Shown piece after piece: positions 9,333 to 17,745 of a stretch of DNA of 64,000 nt (its first letter is position 1; each line of letters starts with the position of its first letter). This DNA is from Filomicrobium sp. (GTDB taxonomy: Bacteria; Pseudomonadota; Alphaproteobacteria; Rhizobiales; Hyphomicrobiaceae), in the NCBI GenBank assembly GCA_017792465.1, contig CP051234.1, positions 622,606 to 686,605 of the forward strand, given 5' to 3'. Made by a program: the position numbers and the translations under genes. The notes beneath the pieces are model-generated. The model was not told where the DNA came from. It saw nothing but the letters and a program-made list of their open reading frames with translations, and did no database searches.

Positions 9333-9971
9333 TTACCAGCGCAGCGACATGCGGCCGGCCACTGCTCCAATAGCGATCACCGTCAGCGTCGCAATCGAAT
9401 ACCAAGCGGCGACGAAGAGCGGGGAATCGTCGATGCAGTGCATGGCGTAGACGAGCGCACCCAGCGCCGCAGCCAGCCGCCCCAAGGCCGCTCCAGCAAC
9501 CGCCGACGAAGCCGGCGCGCCCGAACGCATGGCATAGATACCCGCGGCCAACGGCGCCAACGACAATACCGGGATCGCAACCATGCAAACCAGCCAATTG
9601 GTGCCGAAGAGGTGTTTTCCCCATTGATCTTGTTGCGTGAGCCAGAGTTCGAGTGCAACGGCACTTGCGATCGCAACAGGCAACAGCCAACTCGTCCAGG
9701 TGGCAAAATGCCGGTTGGTTGGATTGGTCAGGCTGGCAGCATCCCGCAATGCCAGGATGACCGCCAGGCCGATGAGGGCCAGTTTCAGATCAAAACGCCA
9801 GCTGGATAGTGCGTCTATCAGATTTGGACGGAAGCCCAGGATTGACAAGAACACGATCGCAGACGCCAGCGCGCCAATGGACGCTGCGACGCCGACATTG
9901 CGTGCCCACAGCGGTGGCGGCGGTCGCGTGTCTGCAACCAGAGCGGAAATGAGTTCGTCGGTCTTCATCAA
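9333..9971 (-). CDS. nrsF: NrsF-like (DUF1109) membrane anti-sigma factor
   Basis: 212 residues with six predicted membrane spans and a short cytoplasmic N-terminus (MMKTDELISALVAD) typical of DUF1109/NrsF. In Caulobacter, NrsF holds the ECF factor SigF inactive at the membrane until heavy metal or oxidative stress. The start overlaps the sigma factor stop by 4 bases, so the two are translationally coupled. Its metal- or redox-sensing cysteines are few: one Cys lies in the segment NWLVCMVA and another in the segment MHCIDD. Context with the bufferin genes supports a metal-stress role. Confidence 0.88.
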   Translation of the reverse strand: MMKTDELISALVADTRPPPPLWARNVGVAASIGALASAIVFLSILGFRPNLIDALSSWRFDLKLALIGLAVILALRDAASLTNPTNRHFATWTSWLLPVAIASAVALELWLTQQDQWGKHLFGTNWLVCMVAIPVLSLAPLAAGIYAMRSGAPASSAVAGAALGRLAAALGALVYAMHCIDDSPLFVAAWYSIATLTVIAIGAVAGRMSLRW

Positions 9972-10516
9972 TGGTTTCGCTTGTAAGCTGCAGAAAGGGT
10001 TTGCAGGGCGCGGTGCAGTGCGGTTCTTACCGCACCTTCACTCATCTTGAGTTTATCGCCGACTTCGCGCGCGCTGAGGCCCTGAAGGGAGAAGTATCTG
10101 ACGATCTGCTGCTGGCGATCGGGGAGTTCAACCAGCAGTTCCAGACATTCCTTGACGCTGGCTTCGTTGCGATCGACGGGGGCTGGAATTTGATCCGCCA
10201 GTTCATCGATATTCAGTGGTGTCCGGTTGCCACGACGGCGCAGAGTGTCGATCAGTTTATGGCGGGCGATGGCATTGACCCAAGGCTGAAGCGGCTGGTC
10301 CTCGTTCCAAGTGTGCTTTTTCAAATGGATCGCCAGCAGCGTTTCTTGCACGATATCTTCCTCGTCGTTGGCATCACATCCTGCTTGACGCAGACCAGCG
10401 CGCACGACAACGCGCAGGCGCGCCGCCAGTGCGCCAAGGAGGCGCCGGTAGGCCTCCTCGTCTCCGCTGCGGGCAGCGATCATCAGCAAGCTCAAGTCGT
10501 GGTCCTGATGACTCAC
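9968..10516 (-). CDS. sigF: ECF sigma factor, SigF-like
   Basis: 182 residues with sigma region 2 (residues about 15-85, including DIVQETLLAIH and WVNAIARHKLID) and region 4 (about 125-175, with SAREVGDKLKMSEGAVRTALHRAL). The start appears to be GTG, with GAGGA 10 bases upstream. It is co-transcribed with the NrsF anti-sigma gene. It is divergent from the bufferin operon, and both carry the same promoter motif, so the factor probably drives itself and the operon. This matches Caulobacter SigF, whose regulon includes DUF2282/DUF692/DUF2063 genes. Confidence 0.88.
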   Translation of the reverse strand: MSHQDHDLSLLMIAARSGDEEAYRRLLGALAARLRVVVRAGLRQAGCDANDEEDIVQETLLAIHLKKHTWNEDQPLQPWVNAIARHKLIDTLRRRGNRTPLNIDELADQIPAPVDRNEASVKECLELLVELPDRQQQIVRYFSLQGLSAREVGDKLKMSEGAVRTALHRALQTLSAAYKRNH

Positions 10517-10536
10517 GGACGACGTTTCCTCATGTC

Positions 10537-10564
10537 TTTACGTGCGGCTAGGCTCATTCGTTAC
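10537..10564 (-). promoter_or_regulatory. SigF-type promoter of the sigF-nrsF operon
   Basis: On the minus strand GTAACG (10564-10559) and CGTAAA (10542-10537) are separated by 16 bases, close to the Caulobacter SigF consensus GTAACC-N16-CGAA. It lies just upstream of the sigma gene and suggests autoregulation. Confidence 0.6.
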
Positions 10565-10653
10565 ACAAGTCGGCTGGGCTGTAAGCGAAAGATCCCGGCA
10601 TTGGCATGTCTGCGGGCGCTCGTACACAACACGTTTAGTTGAACCGGTTCAGC

Positions 10654-10679
10654 GTAACAAATCGCGGTGACGGTTCGAA
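10654..10679 (+). promoter_or_regulatory. SigF-type promoter of the bufferin operon
   Basis: GTAACA (10654-10659) and CGAA (10676-10679) are separated by exactly 16 bases, one mismatch from the Caulobacter SigF consensus GTAACC-N16-CGAA. It sits about 90 bases upstream of the precursor ATG. Confidence 0.7.
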
Positions 10680-10768
10680 ACCCTCTACGGGTGCCCGAAA
10701 ACGGGCGCCTGAGGTCTTGCTTAATGACGGCCTCCTTTCAACTGACAGCCAAATCGAGGTTACGACCC

Positions 10769-11038
10769 ATGAAGATGGCAACCTTCTCAGGCGCAGCGCT
10801 TGCCGCCTCCGCCGCGACCCTCCTCATTGCAGGTGCAGCGTCATTGCCGGCGAGTGCCGCCAGCGACGCCAAGGGCCATTGCATCGGCGCCAACGCCTGT
10901 AAGGGCAAAGGCGCATGCAAAACGGCTTCCAACGAATGCAAGGGCCACAACGCCTGCAAAGGCAAGGGCTTCAAGGAAATGACGAAAGCCGAATGCGAGA
11001 AGATTGAAGGCGCCAAATTCGAGGCCGCCTCCAAGTAA
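10769..11038 (+). CDS. Bufferin-type Cys-rich RiPP precursor (BufA-like)
   Basis: 89 residues. A Sec-type signal (about residues 1-31, ending SLPASA-A) precedes a hydrophilic core with six cysteines at 38, 44, 50, 57, 63 and 76. The core holds a duplicated motif, C-x-G-x-N-A-C-K-G-K-G, at residues 38-48 and 57-67. Bufferin precursors (DUF2282 and related BufA families) are exported copper-binding peptides whose cysteines are modified to thiooxazoles by a DUF692/MNIO enzyme. The next two genes are exactly that enzyme and its DUF2063 partner. The upstream in-frame extension to 10667 lacks a signal and was rejected. Function as a metal buffer is inferred from family and context; the modified residues are not known here. 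Confidence 0.85.
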   Translation: MKMATFSGAALAASAATLLIAGAASLPASAASDAKGHCIGANACKGKGACKTASNECKGHNACKGKGFKEMTKAECEKIEGAKFEAASK

Positions 11039-11069
11039 CGGCACTTCGAGAAGAGTTCACACTGTTGCT

Positions 11070-11114
11070 GGACCGGGATGGGCTTTGTCGATGAGGCGGA
11101 GCCCGTCCCAGTCC
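11070..11114 (+). other. Strong hairpin between precursor and modification genes
   Basis: The stem is GGAC-c-GGGATGGGCT against AGCCCGTCCC-a-GTCC: 14 pairs including one G-T, with one mismatch and a 15-base loop. It lies 31 bases after the precursor stop and 33 bases before the bufB ATG. No T-run follows directly. This position suits partial termination or mRNA protection that keeps precursor in excess over enzyme. Confidence 0.55.
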
Positions 11115-11147
11115 GCGTTGCCGAATTGTTTAAAAAGGAGCGCTTTG

Positions 11148-12074
11148 ATGAACACGGCAGCACAACCGATTTCCCGGCAGCATCGCGACACGCTTGGTTC
11201 TGCGCGAGAGCGACCCTCCTACCTTGGCTTCGGTTTGGGTCTTCGCTCCCAGCATTACTCTGAAATTCTGGGCGGGGATCCTCCGGTCGATTGGTTCGAG
11301 GCCATTTCGGAAAACTACATGGTGCCGGGCGGCCAACCGCTTGCCATGTTGGAACGGATTCGCGCGCGCTACCCCATCGTGCTGCACGGGGTCTCGATGT
11401 CGATTGCTTCGACGGCTCCGCTTAACGTCGATTATCTGGAAGGGCTCAAGTCACTCGCTGATCGTTTTGAGCCGGAGTTCATCTCCGATCATCTGTGCTG
11501 GACCGGTGTGCATGGCGTCAACCTGCATGATCTTTTGCCGATCCCGTATACGCGGGAGGCGCTTGAGCATGTGGTCTCGCGGATCGATCAGGTTCAGGAC
11601 ATTCTGGGACGGCCGCTCGCGATCGAGAACGTGTCGAGCTACGTGCAGTATGCCCATTCCGAAATGACCGAGTGGGAGTTCCTGGCGGAGATGACCAAGC
11701 GTACGGGCTGCTGGCTCGTGCTCGACGTCAACAACGTGTTTGTCAGCGCGTTCAACCACGATTTCGATGCACGGACATTCATCGATGCGATTCCGCGCGA
11801 TTGTGTCGTTCAGTTTCATCTGGCCGGTCATGAACACAACACGACCCACATCATCGATACCCACGATGCGTTGGTCCCCGACGAGGTTTGGGATCTCTAT
11901 CGGCGGGCGGTCAAGCGGTTTGGAGCTGTCTCGACCATTATCGAGCGGGACGATGATATCCCGCCACTGGCTGACATGATCGCGGAGCTCGATCTGGCCC
12001 GGCGCTACGCGACAGAAATTCTACCGGAGTTGCATGTCGCAAAGGAATCCGGACGTGAGGTGGCCCGGTCATGA
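11148..12074 (+). CDS. bufB: DUF692 / MNIO-family RiPP-modifying enzyme (BufB)
   Basis: 308 residues from the ATG at 11148, which has AAGGAG 7 bases upstream; the frame is open further upstream without a start signal. It is a TIM-barrel multinuclear non-haem iron enzyme, with likely metal ligands in VLHGVS, SDHLCWTG, AIENVSSY, LDVNNVF, FHLAGHEH and IIERDDDIP. In characterised bufferin systems this enzyme converts Cys residues of the precursor to 5-thiooxazole using oxygen. It is cytoplasmic. Its stop overlaps the next start by 4 bases (ATGA), indicating coupled translation. Confidence 0.92.
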   Translation: MNTAAQPISRQHRDTLGSARERPSYLGFGLGLRSQHYSEILGGDPPVDWFEAISENYMVPGGQPLAMLERIRARYPIVLHGVSMSIASTAPLNVDYLEGLKSLADRFEPEFISDHLCWTGVHGVNLHDLLPIPYTREALEHVVSRIDQVQDILGRPLAIENVSSYVQYAHSEMTEWEFLAEMTKRTGCWLVLDVNNVFVSAFNHDFDARTFIDAIPRDCVVQFHLAGHEHNTTHIIDTHDALVPDEVWDLYRRAVKRFGAVSTIIERDDDIPPLADMIAELDLARRYATEILPELHVAKESGREVARS

Positions 12075-12946
12075 CAGCTGCTCTCCAGCTTGACGAGGCG
12101 AATGAAGAGGTTCATCGAGCGGATGCCAAACCAGGCCAAGCGCCAAGCCTTGCTGAAATCCAAGCGATCTTCCAGCAGGCGGTGCTGAGCCAAGATGTGA
12201 GTCTCCTCAGTTTTATCTGCGATAGCTCGCGGACTGACAGGCAAGTGCTGTTGGGCGTTTACCAGAACGCCTACATTCTACGGCTGGTTGAAGTCGTTCG
12301 CGGCGACCATCCAATGCTGGCTGCCTATCTTGGCGACGAAGTCTTCGACGAGATGGTGCGGGCCTATGTTGCGAAGCATCCCTCACGAACCCCGAACGCG
12401 CGATGGGTCGCTTGCAGGCTTCCTGATTTTCTGAAGACGCAATCGCCTTATCGCGAGCATGCAGAGGTTCATGAGCTGGCGCGCTTGGAATTTTCGCTCA
12501 ACATGGCCTTTGATGCCGTCGATGCCGCTGTTATCGATCTTGGCAACCTTGCGGTCTTTGCACCGGAGACCTGGGGTGCGCTCACATTCGTTCCCCATCC
12601 TTCAGCGCAACGCTTGGATCTCGTGTCGAACGCAGCGGAGATCTGGCTGGCGCTGAAATCGGAAGAGGCACCGCCCGACGCTGAGCTCAGTGGCAGCGTC
12701 GATGAACCCCACCGCCTCATCGTCTGGCGCGATGGCGTCGTGCCAAAGTTTCGGGAACTCAAAGCAGAAGAAGCGATGATGTGGGATGAGGCCGTAAAGG
12801 GTATGTCTTTTGGTACTCTTTGTGAGCTTTGCGCGGTCTTTGACGATCCTGAAACGGCGCCACTGAGGGCTGCGGGTTATCTTAACAGTTGGCTCGGTAC
12901 CGGGATGTTGAGCGGGGCAACGCTAACGGGACAGGATGCGTCCTGA
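12071..12946 (+). CDS. bufC: DUF2063 protein, partner of the MNIO enzyme (BufC)
   Basis: 291 residues. The N-terminal 130 residues match the DUF2063 pattern (LAEIQAIFQQAVL, VYQNAYILRLVEVVRGD, A-Y-V-A-K-H-P-S-R). The C-terminal half is a looser alpha/beta domain. In bufferin clusters this protein binds the precursor leader and delivers it to the MNIO enzyme. Translation is coupled to bufB by overlap. No DoxX-type fourth gene follows; the operon ends against the convergent fdsD gene 37 bases away. Confidence 0.85.
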   Translation: MTAALQLDEANEEVHRADAKPGQAPSLAEIQAIFQQAVLSQDVSLLSFICDSSRTDRQVLLGVYQNAYILRLVEVVRGDHPMLAAYLGDEVFDEMVRAYVAKHPSRTPNARWVACRLPDFLKTQSPYREHAEVHELARLEFSLNMAFDAVDAAVIDLGNLAVFAPETWGALTFVPHPSAQRLDLVSNAAEIWLALKSEEAPPDAELSGSVDEPHRLIVWRDGVVPKFRELKAEEAMMWDEAVKGMSFGTLCELCAVFDDPETAPLRAAGYLNSWLGTGMLSGATLTGQDAS

Positions 12947-12983
12947 GCCGCCTTCGCGACGATCATTCCGTAACTCGCTTCGA

Positions 12984-13226
12984 TCAGTCGGCGTTATGTA
13001 CTTCAGGCGCGTTTGAGGCCGCCAGCTTCATGGACGCCGCGCGCGCGATGTCATCGAGGCCTGCGCCTCCGTCGGCTAAATGCGCCATTAACCCCGCGCG
13101 CATGCGTGGGTCCCAGAATTTGCGGACGTGATCGGCAGTCGCGGCGATGGCCCGCTCGTCGCCTTGAATTGCCGTATTGCGAGCGATCTGGTTGATCATG
13201 TCGACGAGCTTTTTATTCATGCTCAT
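12984..13226 (-). CDS. fdsD: NAD-dependent formate dehydrogenase, delta subunit
   Basis: 80 residues. The pattern MNKKLVDMINQIARN, then HVRKFWDPRMRAGL, is the FdsD signature. This small subunit aids assembly or stability of the soluble molybdenum formate dehydrogenase FdsABG. GGAG is upstream of the first ATG; the second Met at codon 3 is an alternative. It lies 63 bases after fdsA and closes the operon. An fdsC gene is not present here; the sulfurtransferase FdhD is encoded at 28.9 kb instead. Confidence 0.9.
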   Translation of the reverse strand: MSMNKKLVDMINQIARNTAIQGDERAIAATADHVRKFWDPRMRAGLMAHLADGGAGLDDIARAASMKLAASNAPEVHNAD

Positions 13227-13289
13227 AACGCGCGGGCTCCAATATTCATTGCTGCGACCGAATCGATGCGAACGTCCCCGGTGCGGCGA

Positions 13290-16163
13290 CTATTCGGCCG
13301 CATCGACGGCAACGATGCGCCGACTCTTTTCGGCAAAGTCGGAATACTCTTCCTGGTAGTCGGTCGGGCCGTTCGACGGGCTCACCTGCACCGCCGTCAC
13401 TTTGTATTCGGGGCAGTTGGTGGCCCAGTCCGAATGATCAGTGGTGACGACGTTGGCCTGCGTCATCGGGTGGTGGAACGTCGTATAGACGACGCCCGGC
13501 GCAACCCGATCGGTCAGCAGCGCACGCAAAGCCGTCTCGCCGGACCGGCTACGGACCGTGACCCAATCGCCATCGTTGACGCCGCGCTGTTCTGCGTCAT
13601 GCGGGTGGATCTCAAGACGGTCTTCCTCGTGCCAGACGACGTTGTCGGTCCGCCGCGTTTGAGCCCCAACATTGTACTGCGAGAGGATGCGGCCGGTGGT
13701 GAGGATCAGCGGGAAGCGCGGCCCGGTTCGTTCGTCGGTCGGGATGTAGTCGGTCATCATAAACAGACCCAGACCGCGCGTGAAATTCTCGACATGCATC
13801 ACGGGAAAACCTTCAGGATGCTCTTCGTTGCACGGCCACTGGATTGACCCGAGCCGTTCGAGCTTGTCGTAGGTCACGCCCGTGAAGGTCGGGGTGAGCC
13901 GCGCGATCTCGTCCATGATCTCGATCGGGGTCTGGTAGTTCCAGTCAAGCCCGACCTCTCGCGCGATCAGCTGAGTGATTTCCCAGTCTCCATAGCCGTT
14001 GATCGGGCTCATCACCTTGCGCACAGGCTGAATTCGGCGCTCGGCGTTGGTGAAGGTTCCGTCTTTTTCCAGGAACGTCGAACCCGGCAGGAAGACGTGC
14101 GCGTAGTTGGCCGTTTCGTTGAGGAAGAGGTCCTGGATGACGACGCATTCCATTGCTGCCAAACCGCTGGCGACGTGGTGCGTATCGGGATCCGATTGCA
14201 GGATATCTTCGCCCTGGATGTAGAGCGCGCGGAAGGACCCTTCGACGGCCGCATCGAGCATGTTGGGGATGCGCAGGCCGGGTTCCGGATTAAGCGTGCA
14301 GTTCCAATCGGCCTCGAACAAGGTGCGTGTCGCGACGTCTGAGATGTGGCGGTAGCCGGGCAGCTCGTGGGGAAACGAGCCCATGTCGCAAGAGCCCTGG
14401 ACGTTGTTCTGGCCACGCAATGGGTTCACGCCGACGCCGGGACGTCCGATGTTCCCGGTCGCCATGGCGAGGTTGGCGAGCGCCATGACGGTTGTCGACC
14501 CCTGGCTATGCTCGGTGACGCCCAAGCCGTAGTAGATCGCGCCATTGCCACCGGTCGCAAAAAGTCGGGCTGCAGCGCGGACTTCATCGGCAGGAACGCC
14601 GGTATAGGCTTCCATCGCTTCGGGGGAATTGCGGTCGCGCATCACGAAGGCGCGCCACTCCTCGAACGCTGCCACATCGCAACGGGATTTGATGAAGTCG
14701 GTGTTTTCGAGGCCTTCAGACAGGATCACATGCGCCATCGACGTCATGATCGCGACGTTGGTTCCGGGCTTTAGGGCGAGGTGATAGTCCGCCGACACGT
14801 GCGGCGATTTCACCAGGTCGATGCGGCGCGGATCGACGACGATCAGGCGGGCGCCTTGGCGAAGACGCTTCTTCATGCGGCTGCCGAAGACTGGATGGCC
14901 ATCCGTCGGGTTGGCCCCGATGACGAGAATGACATCAGAGTGCTCGACAGAGTCGAAGTCCTGGGTCCCGGCCGACTCGCCGAACGTGGTCTTCAGGCCG
15001 TAACCGGTCGGCGAATGGCAAACGCGTGCGCAGGTGTCGACGTTGTTGACGCCAAAACCCTGACGGATCAGCTTTTGCACCAGGAAGACGTCTTCATTGG
15101 TGCAGCGCGACGACGTAATCCCGCCAACCGAGCCCTTGCCGTATTGATTCTGAATCCGCTTGAACTCGGAAGCGACGCGGCCGATCGCTTCATCCCACGT
15201 CGTCTCGCGCCATGGATCATTAATGCTTTCGCGAACCATCGGCTTGAGGATGCGCTCCTTGTGGGTTGCATAGCCATAAGCGAACCGGCCTTTGACGCAC
15301 GAGTGGCCGCGGTTGGCCTTGCCGTCTTTGTAGGGGACCATGCGCACGACTTCTTCTCCGCGCATCTCGGCCTTGAAAGCGCAGCCGACGCCGCAGTAGG
15401 CGCACGTCGTCACCTTCGAATGCTCCGGCTGGCCGGTTTCGATGAGGCTGTTCTCAGACAGGGTCGCGGTCGGACAAGCCTGGACGCAGGCCCCGCAAGA
15501 CACGCATTCGGAGGCAAGGAAACTCTCGCTCATTCCGGCTGATACGCGACTGTCGAATCCACGGCCGGTGATCGTCAGTGCGAACGTGCCCTGCACTTCC
15601 TCGCAGGCCCTGACGCAGCGATTGCAAACGATGCATTTCGAGGGATCGTATGTGAAGTAGGGATTGGAGGTGTCCTTCGACAGGAAGTTGGTGTTCGGCA
15701 GATTTGCCTGCGTGTCGAAAACATGGTTGGCGCCATCATAGCCATAACGCACGTCACGCAAGCCAACGGCACCTGCCATGTCCTGCAACTCGCAATCACC
15801 GTTCGCCGCGCAGGTTAGGCAATCGAGCGGATGGTCGGAGATGTAGAGTTCCATGACACCGCGGCGGATGTCTTTGACGCGCTGCGTTTGCGTCTTGACG
15901 ACTAGCCCCGGCGAAACCGGCGTCGTGCAGGAGGCCGGCGTTCCGTTGCGGCCTTCGATCTCGACAAGACACATGCGGCATGACCCGAAACTTTCGAGCA
16001 TATCGCTGGCGCAGAGTTTCGGGATCTCGGTGCCCGCCTCCATTGCGGCGCGCATGATGGACGTCCCGGCCGGTACTGTGACCTCGGAGCCATCGATCGT
16101 CAGCGTCACAAGTTCCTTCGACACACTGGCGGGTGTGCCGTAGTCGGTTTCTTTGATCAGCAT
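13290..16163 (-). CDS. fdsA: NAD-dependent formate dehydrogenase, alpha (molybdenum) subunit
   Basis: 957 residues from the ATG at 16163, chosen because GAGG lies 8 bases upstream; the frame is open to 16211. Domains in order: a [2Fe-2S] ferredoxin domain (about 15-90, CASDMLESFGSCRMC), a NuoG-like His/Cys [4Fe-4S] site, a 2x[4Fe-4S] module (CIVCNRCVRAC and CVSCGACVQAC), the catalytic [4Fe-4S] motif (CAYCGVGC), and molybdopterin-bisMGD domains. Cys382 (in ARVCHSP) is the likely Mo ligand; no selenocysteine is used. The enzyme oxidises formate to CO2 in the cytoplasm and reduces NAD through FdsB. Confidence 0.96.
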   Translation of the reverse strand: MLIKETDYGTPASVSKELVTLTIDGSEVTVPAGTSIMRAAMEAGTEIPKLCASDMLESFGSCRMCLVEIEGRNGTPASCTTPVSPGLVVKTQTQRVKDIRRGVMELYISDHPLDCLTCAANGDCELQDMAGAVGLRDVRYGYDGANHVFDTQANLPNTNFLSKDTSNPYFTYDPSKCIVCNRCVRACEEVQGTFALTITGRGFDSRVSAGMSESFLASECVSCGACVQACPTATLSENSLIETGQPEHSKVTTCAYCGVGCAFKAEMRGEEVVRMVPYKDGKANRGHSCVKGRFAYGYATHKERILKPMVRESINDPWRETTWDEAIGRVASEFKRIQNQYGKGSVGGITSSRCTNEDVFLVQKLIRQGFGVNNVDTCARVCHSPTGYGLKTTFGESAGTQDFDSVEHSDVILVIGANPTDGHPVFGSRMKKRLRQGARLIVVDPRRIDLVKSPHVSADYHLALKPGTNVAIMTSMAHVILSEGLENTDFIKSRCDVAAFEEWRAFVMRDRNSPEAMEAYTGVPADEVRAAARLFATGGNGAIYYGLGVTEHSQGSTTVMALANLAMATGNIGRPGVGVNPLRGQNNVQGSCDMGSFPHELPGYRHISDVATRTLFEADWNCTLNPEPGLRIPNMLDAAVEGSFRALYIQGEDILQSDPDTHHVASGLAAMECVVIQDLFLNETANYAHVFLPGSTFLEKDGTFTNAERRIQPVRKVMSPINGYGDWEITQLIAREVGLDWNYQTPIEIMDEIARLTPTFTGVTYDKLERLGSIQWPCNEEHPEGFPVMHVENFTRGLGLFMMTDYIPTDERTGPRFPLILTTGRILSQYNVGAQTRRTDNVVWHEEDRLEIHPHDAEQRGVNDGDWVTVRSRSGETALRALLTDRVAPGVVYTTFHHPMTQANVVTTDHSDWATNCPEYKVTAVQVSPSNGPTDYQEEYSDFAEKSRRIVAVDAAE

Positions 16164-16173
16164 GATTTGAGCC

Positions 16174-17745
16174 TCATTCGGCGGCCACAGGCAGCGTGCG
16201 CTTGCGTCCAAAATCTTCGGGGAAATGGGTCAGGGCACTCATGACGGGATAAGGCGTGAAGCCGCCCAGTGCGCACAACGATCCAAACTTCATGGTGTTG
16301 CAAAGGTCCTCGACGAGTTCGAGGTTCGCGTCCACTTTGTCGCCGGCGATGACCTTGTCGAGCGTCTCGCGGCCACGCACCGCACCGATGCGGCAGGGCG
16401 TGCATTTCCCGCAGCTTTCGGCTGCGCAGAAATGAAAGGCGAATCGCGCCTGCCGGGCCATGTCGGCAGTGTCGTCAAAGACAACGATGCCGGCGTGACC
16501 GATGAGGCCATCGCGCGCGGCAAAGGCTTCATAGTCAAACGGCGTGTCGAAATACTCTTGCGGGAAATAGGCTCCCAATGGGCCGCCGACCTGTACGGCC
16601 TTGAGCGGGCGGCCGGTGGCAGTGCCGCCGCCGATGTCATTGACGAGTTCTCCGAGAGTGATGCCGAATGCGGTCTCGAACAATCCGCCATGCTTGATAT
16701 TGCCAGCAAGCTGGATCGGCATCGTTCCGCGCGAGCGACCCATCCCGTAATCGGCATACGCCTGCGCGCCTTCGGCCAGGATGAAGGGCACTGCGCCGAG
16801 CGAGAGGACGTTGTTGACGACTGTTGGCTTACCAAAAAGGCCTTCATGTGCCGGCAACGGCGGCTTGGCGCGAACCAGACCGCGTTTGCCTTCCAGGCTT
16901 TCCAGCAACGAGGTTTCTTCGCCGCAGACATACGCACCCGCGCCGATGCGGACTTCCAATTCGAAATCGTAGGTGCTGCCGCAAATGTTGCGCCCGAGAT
17001 ATCCGCCCGCCTTTGCAGCAGCGATGGCCTCATCGAGGGCAACGGCGGCATGTGGGTATTCGGAGCGGAGGTAGATGTAGCCTCGGGTCGCGCCGACTGC
17101 GAGGCCTGCAATCGTCATCCCCTCGATCAGGCAAAACGGATCGCCTTCCATCAGCATGCGATCGGCGAACGTTCCGCTGTCGCCTTCGTCGGCGTTACAG
17201 ACAATGTATTTCTGGTCACCGTCGCAATCGTGGACGGTCTTCCATTTTGTTCCGGTCGGGAATCCGGCACCGCCGCGGCCGCGCAACCCGGATTTCGTCA
17301 CCTCTTCGACGATTTCGGCCGGCTCAATGGCGAGGGCTTTGGCAAGACCCTGGTAGCCACCATGAGCGCGGTAAGCCTCAAGTGAGACGGGGTCGGTGAG
17401 ACCGCAGCGCGCGAAGGTTAGGCGCGTTTGCTTTTCGAAAAACGGGATCTGTTCGGTTGGCCCTAGCGCCAGTGCGTGTGAGATTTGCGAAACGGATGTG
17501 CCTTGCGCCAACTGAGCGATGATTTCAGCCGCCGTTTTTGCGTCGCAAGGCCCGAACGCATAACGAACGCCGGCTTCCTCAATCTCAAGAAGTGGCTCAA
17601 GCCAGAGCATTCCGCGCGATCCGTTGCGGACGATCGTGGCCTCCAGACCGTGACGCTTGGCTTCGCTGGCGCAGGCTTCACCAACGCCATCGGCCCCGCA
17701 CGCAATCGCGGCCGCATCGCGCGGCACAAAAAGCTTGAAGGTCAT
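16174..17745 (-). CDS. fdsB: NAD-dependent formate dehydrogenase, beta (FMN/NADH) subunit
   Basis: 523 residues. An N-terminal thioredoxin-like region (about 1-100) is fused to a NuoF-like domain with the FMN/NAD site (GLRGRGGAGFPTGTKW, then CNADEGDSGTFADR). A C-terminal [4Fe-4S] motif (ESCGKCTPCRIG) completes it. It transfers electrons from FdsA to NAD. Its start overlaps the fdsG stop by 4 bases, with GGAGG 7 bases upstream. It is separated from fdsA by 10 bases. Confidence 0.96.
   Translation of the reverse strand: MTFKLFVPRDAAAIACGADGVGEACASEAKRHGLEATIVRNGSRGMLWLEPLLEIEEAGVRYAFGPCDAKTAAEIIAQLAQGTSVSQISHALALGPTEQIPFFEKQTRLTFARCGLTDPVSLEAYRAHGGYQGLAKALAIEPAEIVEEVTKSGLRGRGGAGFPTGTKWKTVHDCDGDQKYIVCNADEGDSGTFADRMLMEGDPFCLIEGMTIAGLAVGATRGYIYLRSEYPHAAVALDEAIAAAKAGGYLGRNICGSTYDFELEVRIGAGAYVCGEETSLLESLEGKRGLVRAKPPLPAHEGLFGKPTVVNNVLSLGAVPFILAEGAQAYADYGMGRSRGTMPIQLAGNIKHGGLFETAFGITLGELVNDIGGGTATGRPLKAVQVGGPLGAYFPQEYFDTPFDYEAFAARDGLIGHAGIVVFDDTADMARQARFAFHFCAAESCGKCTPCRIGAVRGRETLDKVIAGDKVDANLELVEDLCNTMKFGSLCALGGFTPYPVMSALTHFPEDFGRKRTLPVAAE

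Noticed and set aside
16225-17385. 386-codon plus-strand frame opposite fdsB
   Set aside because: fdsB motifs on the minus strand are complete; the plus-strand product resembles nothing.
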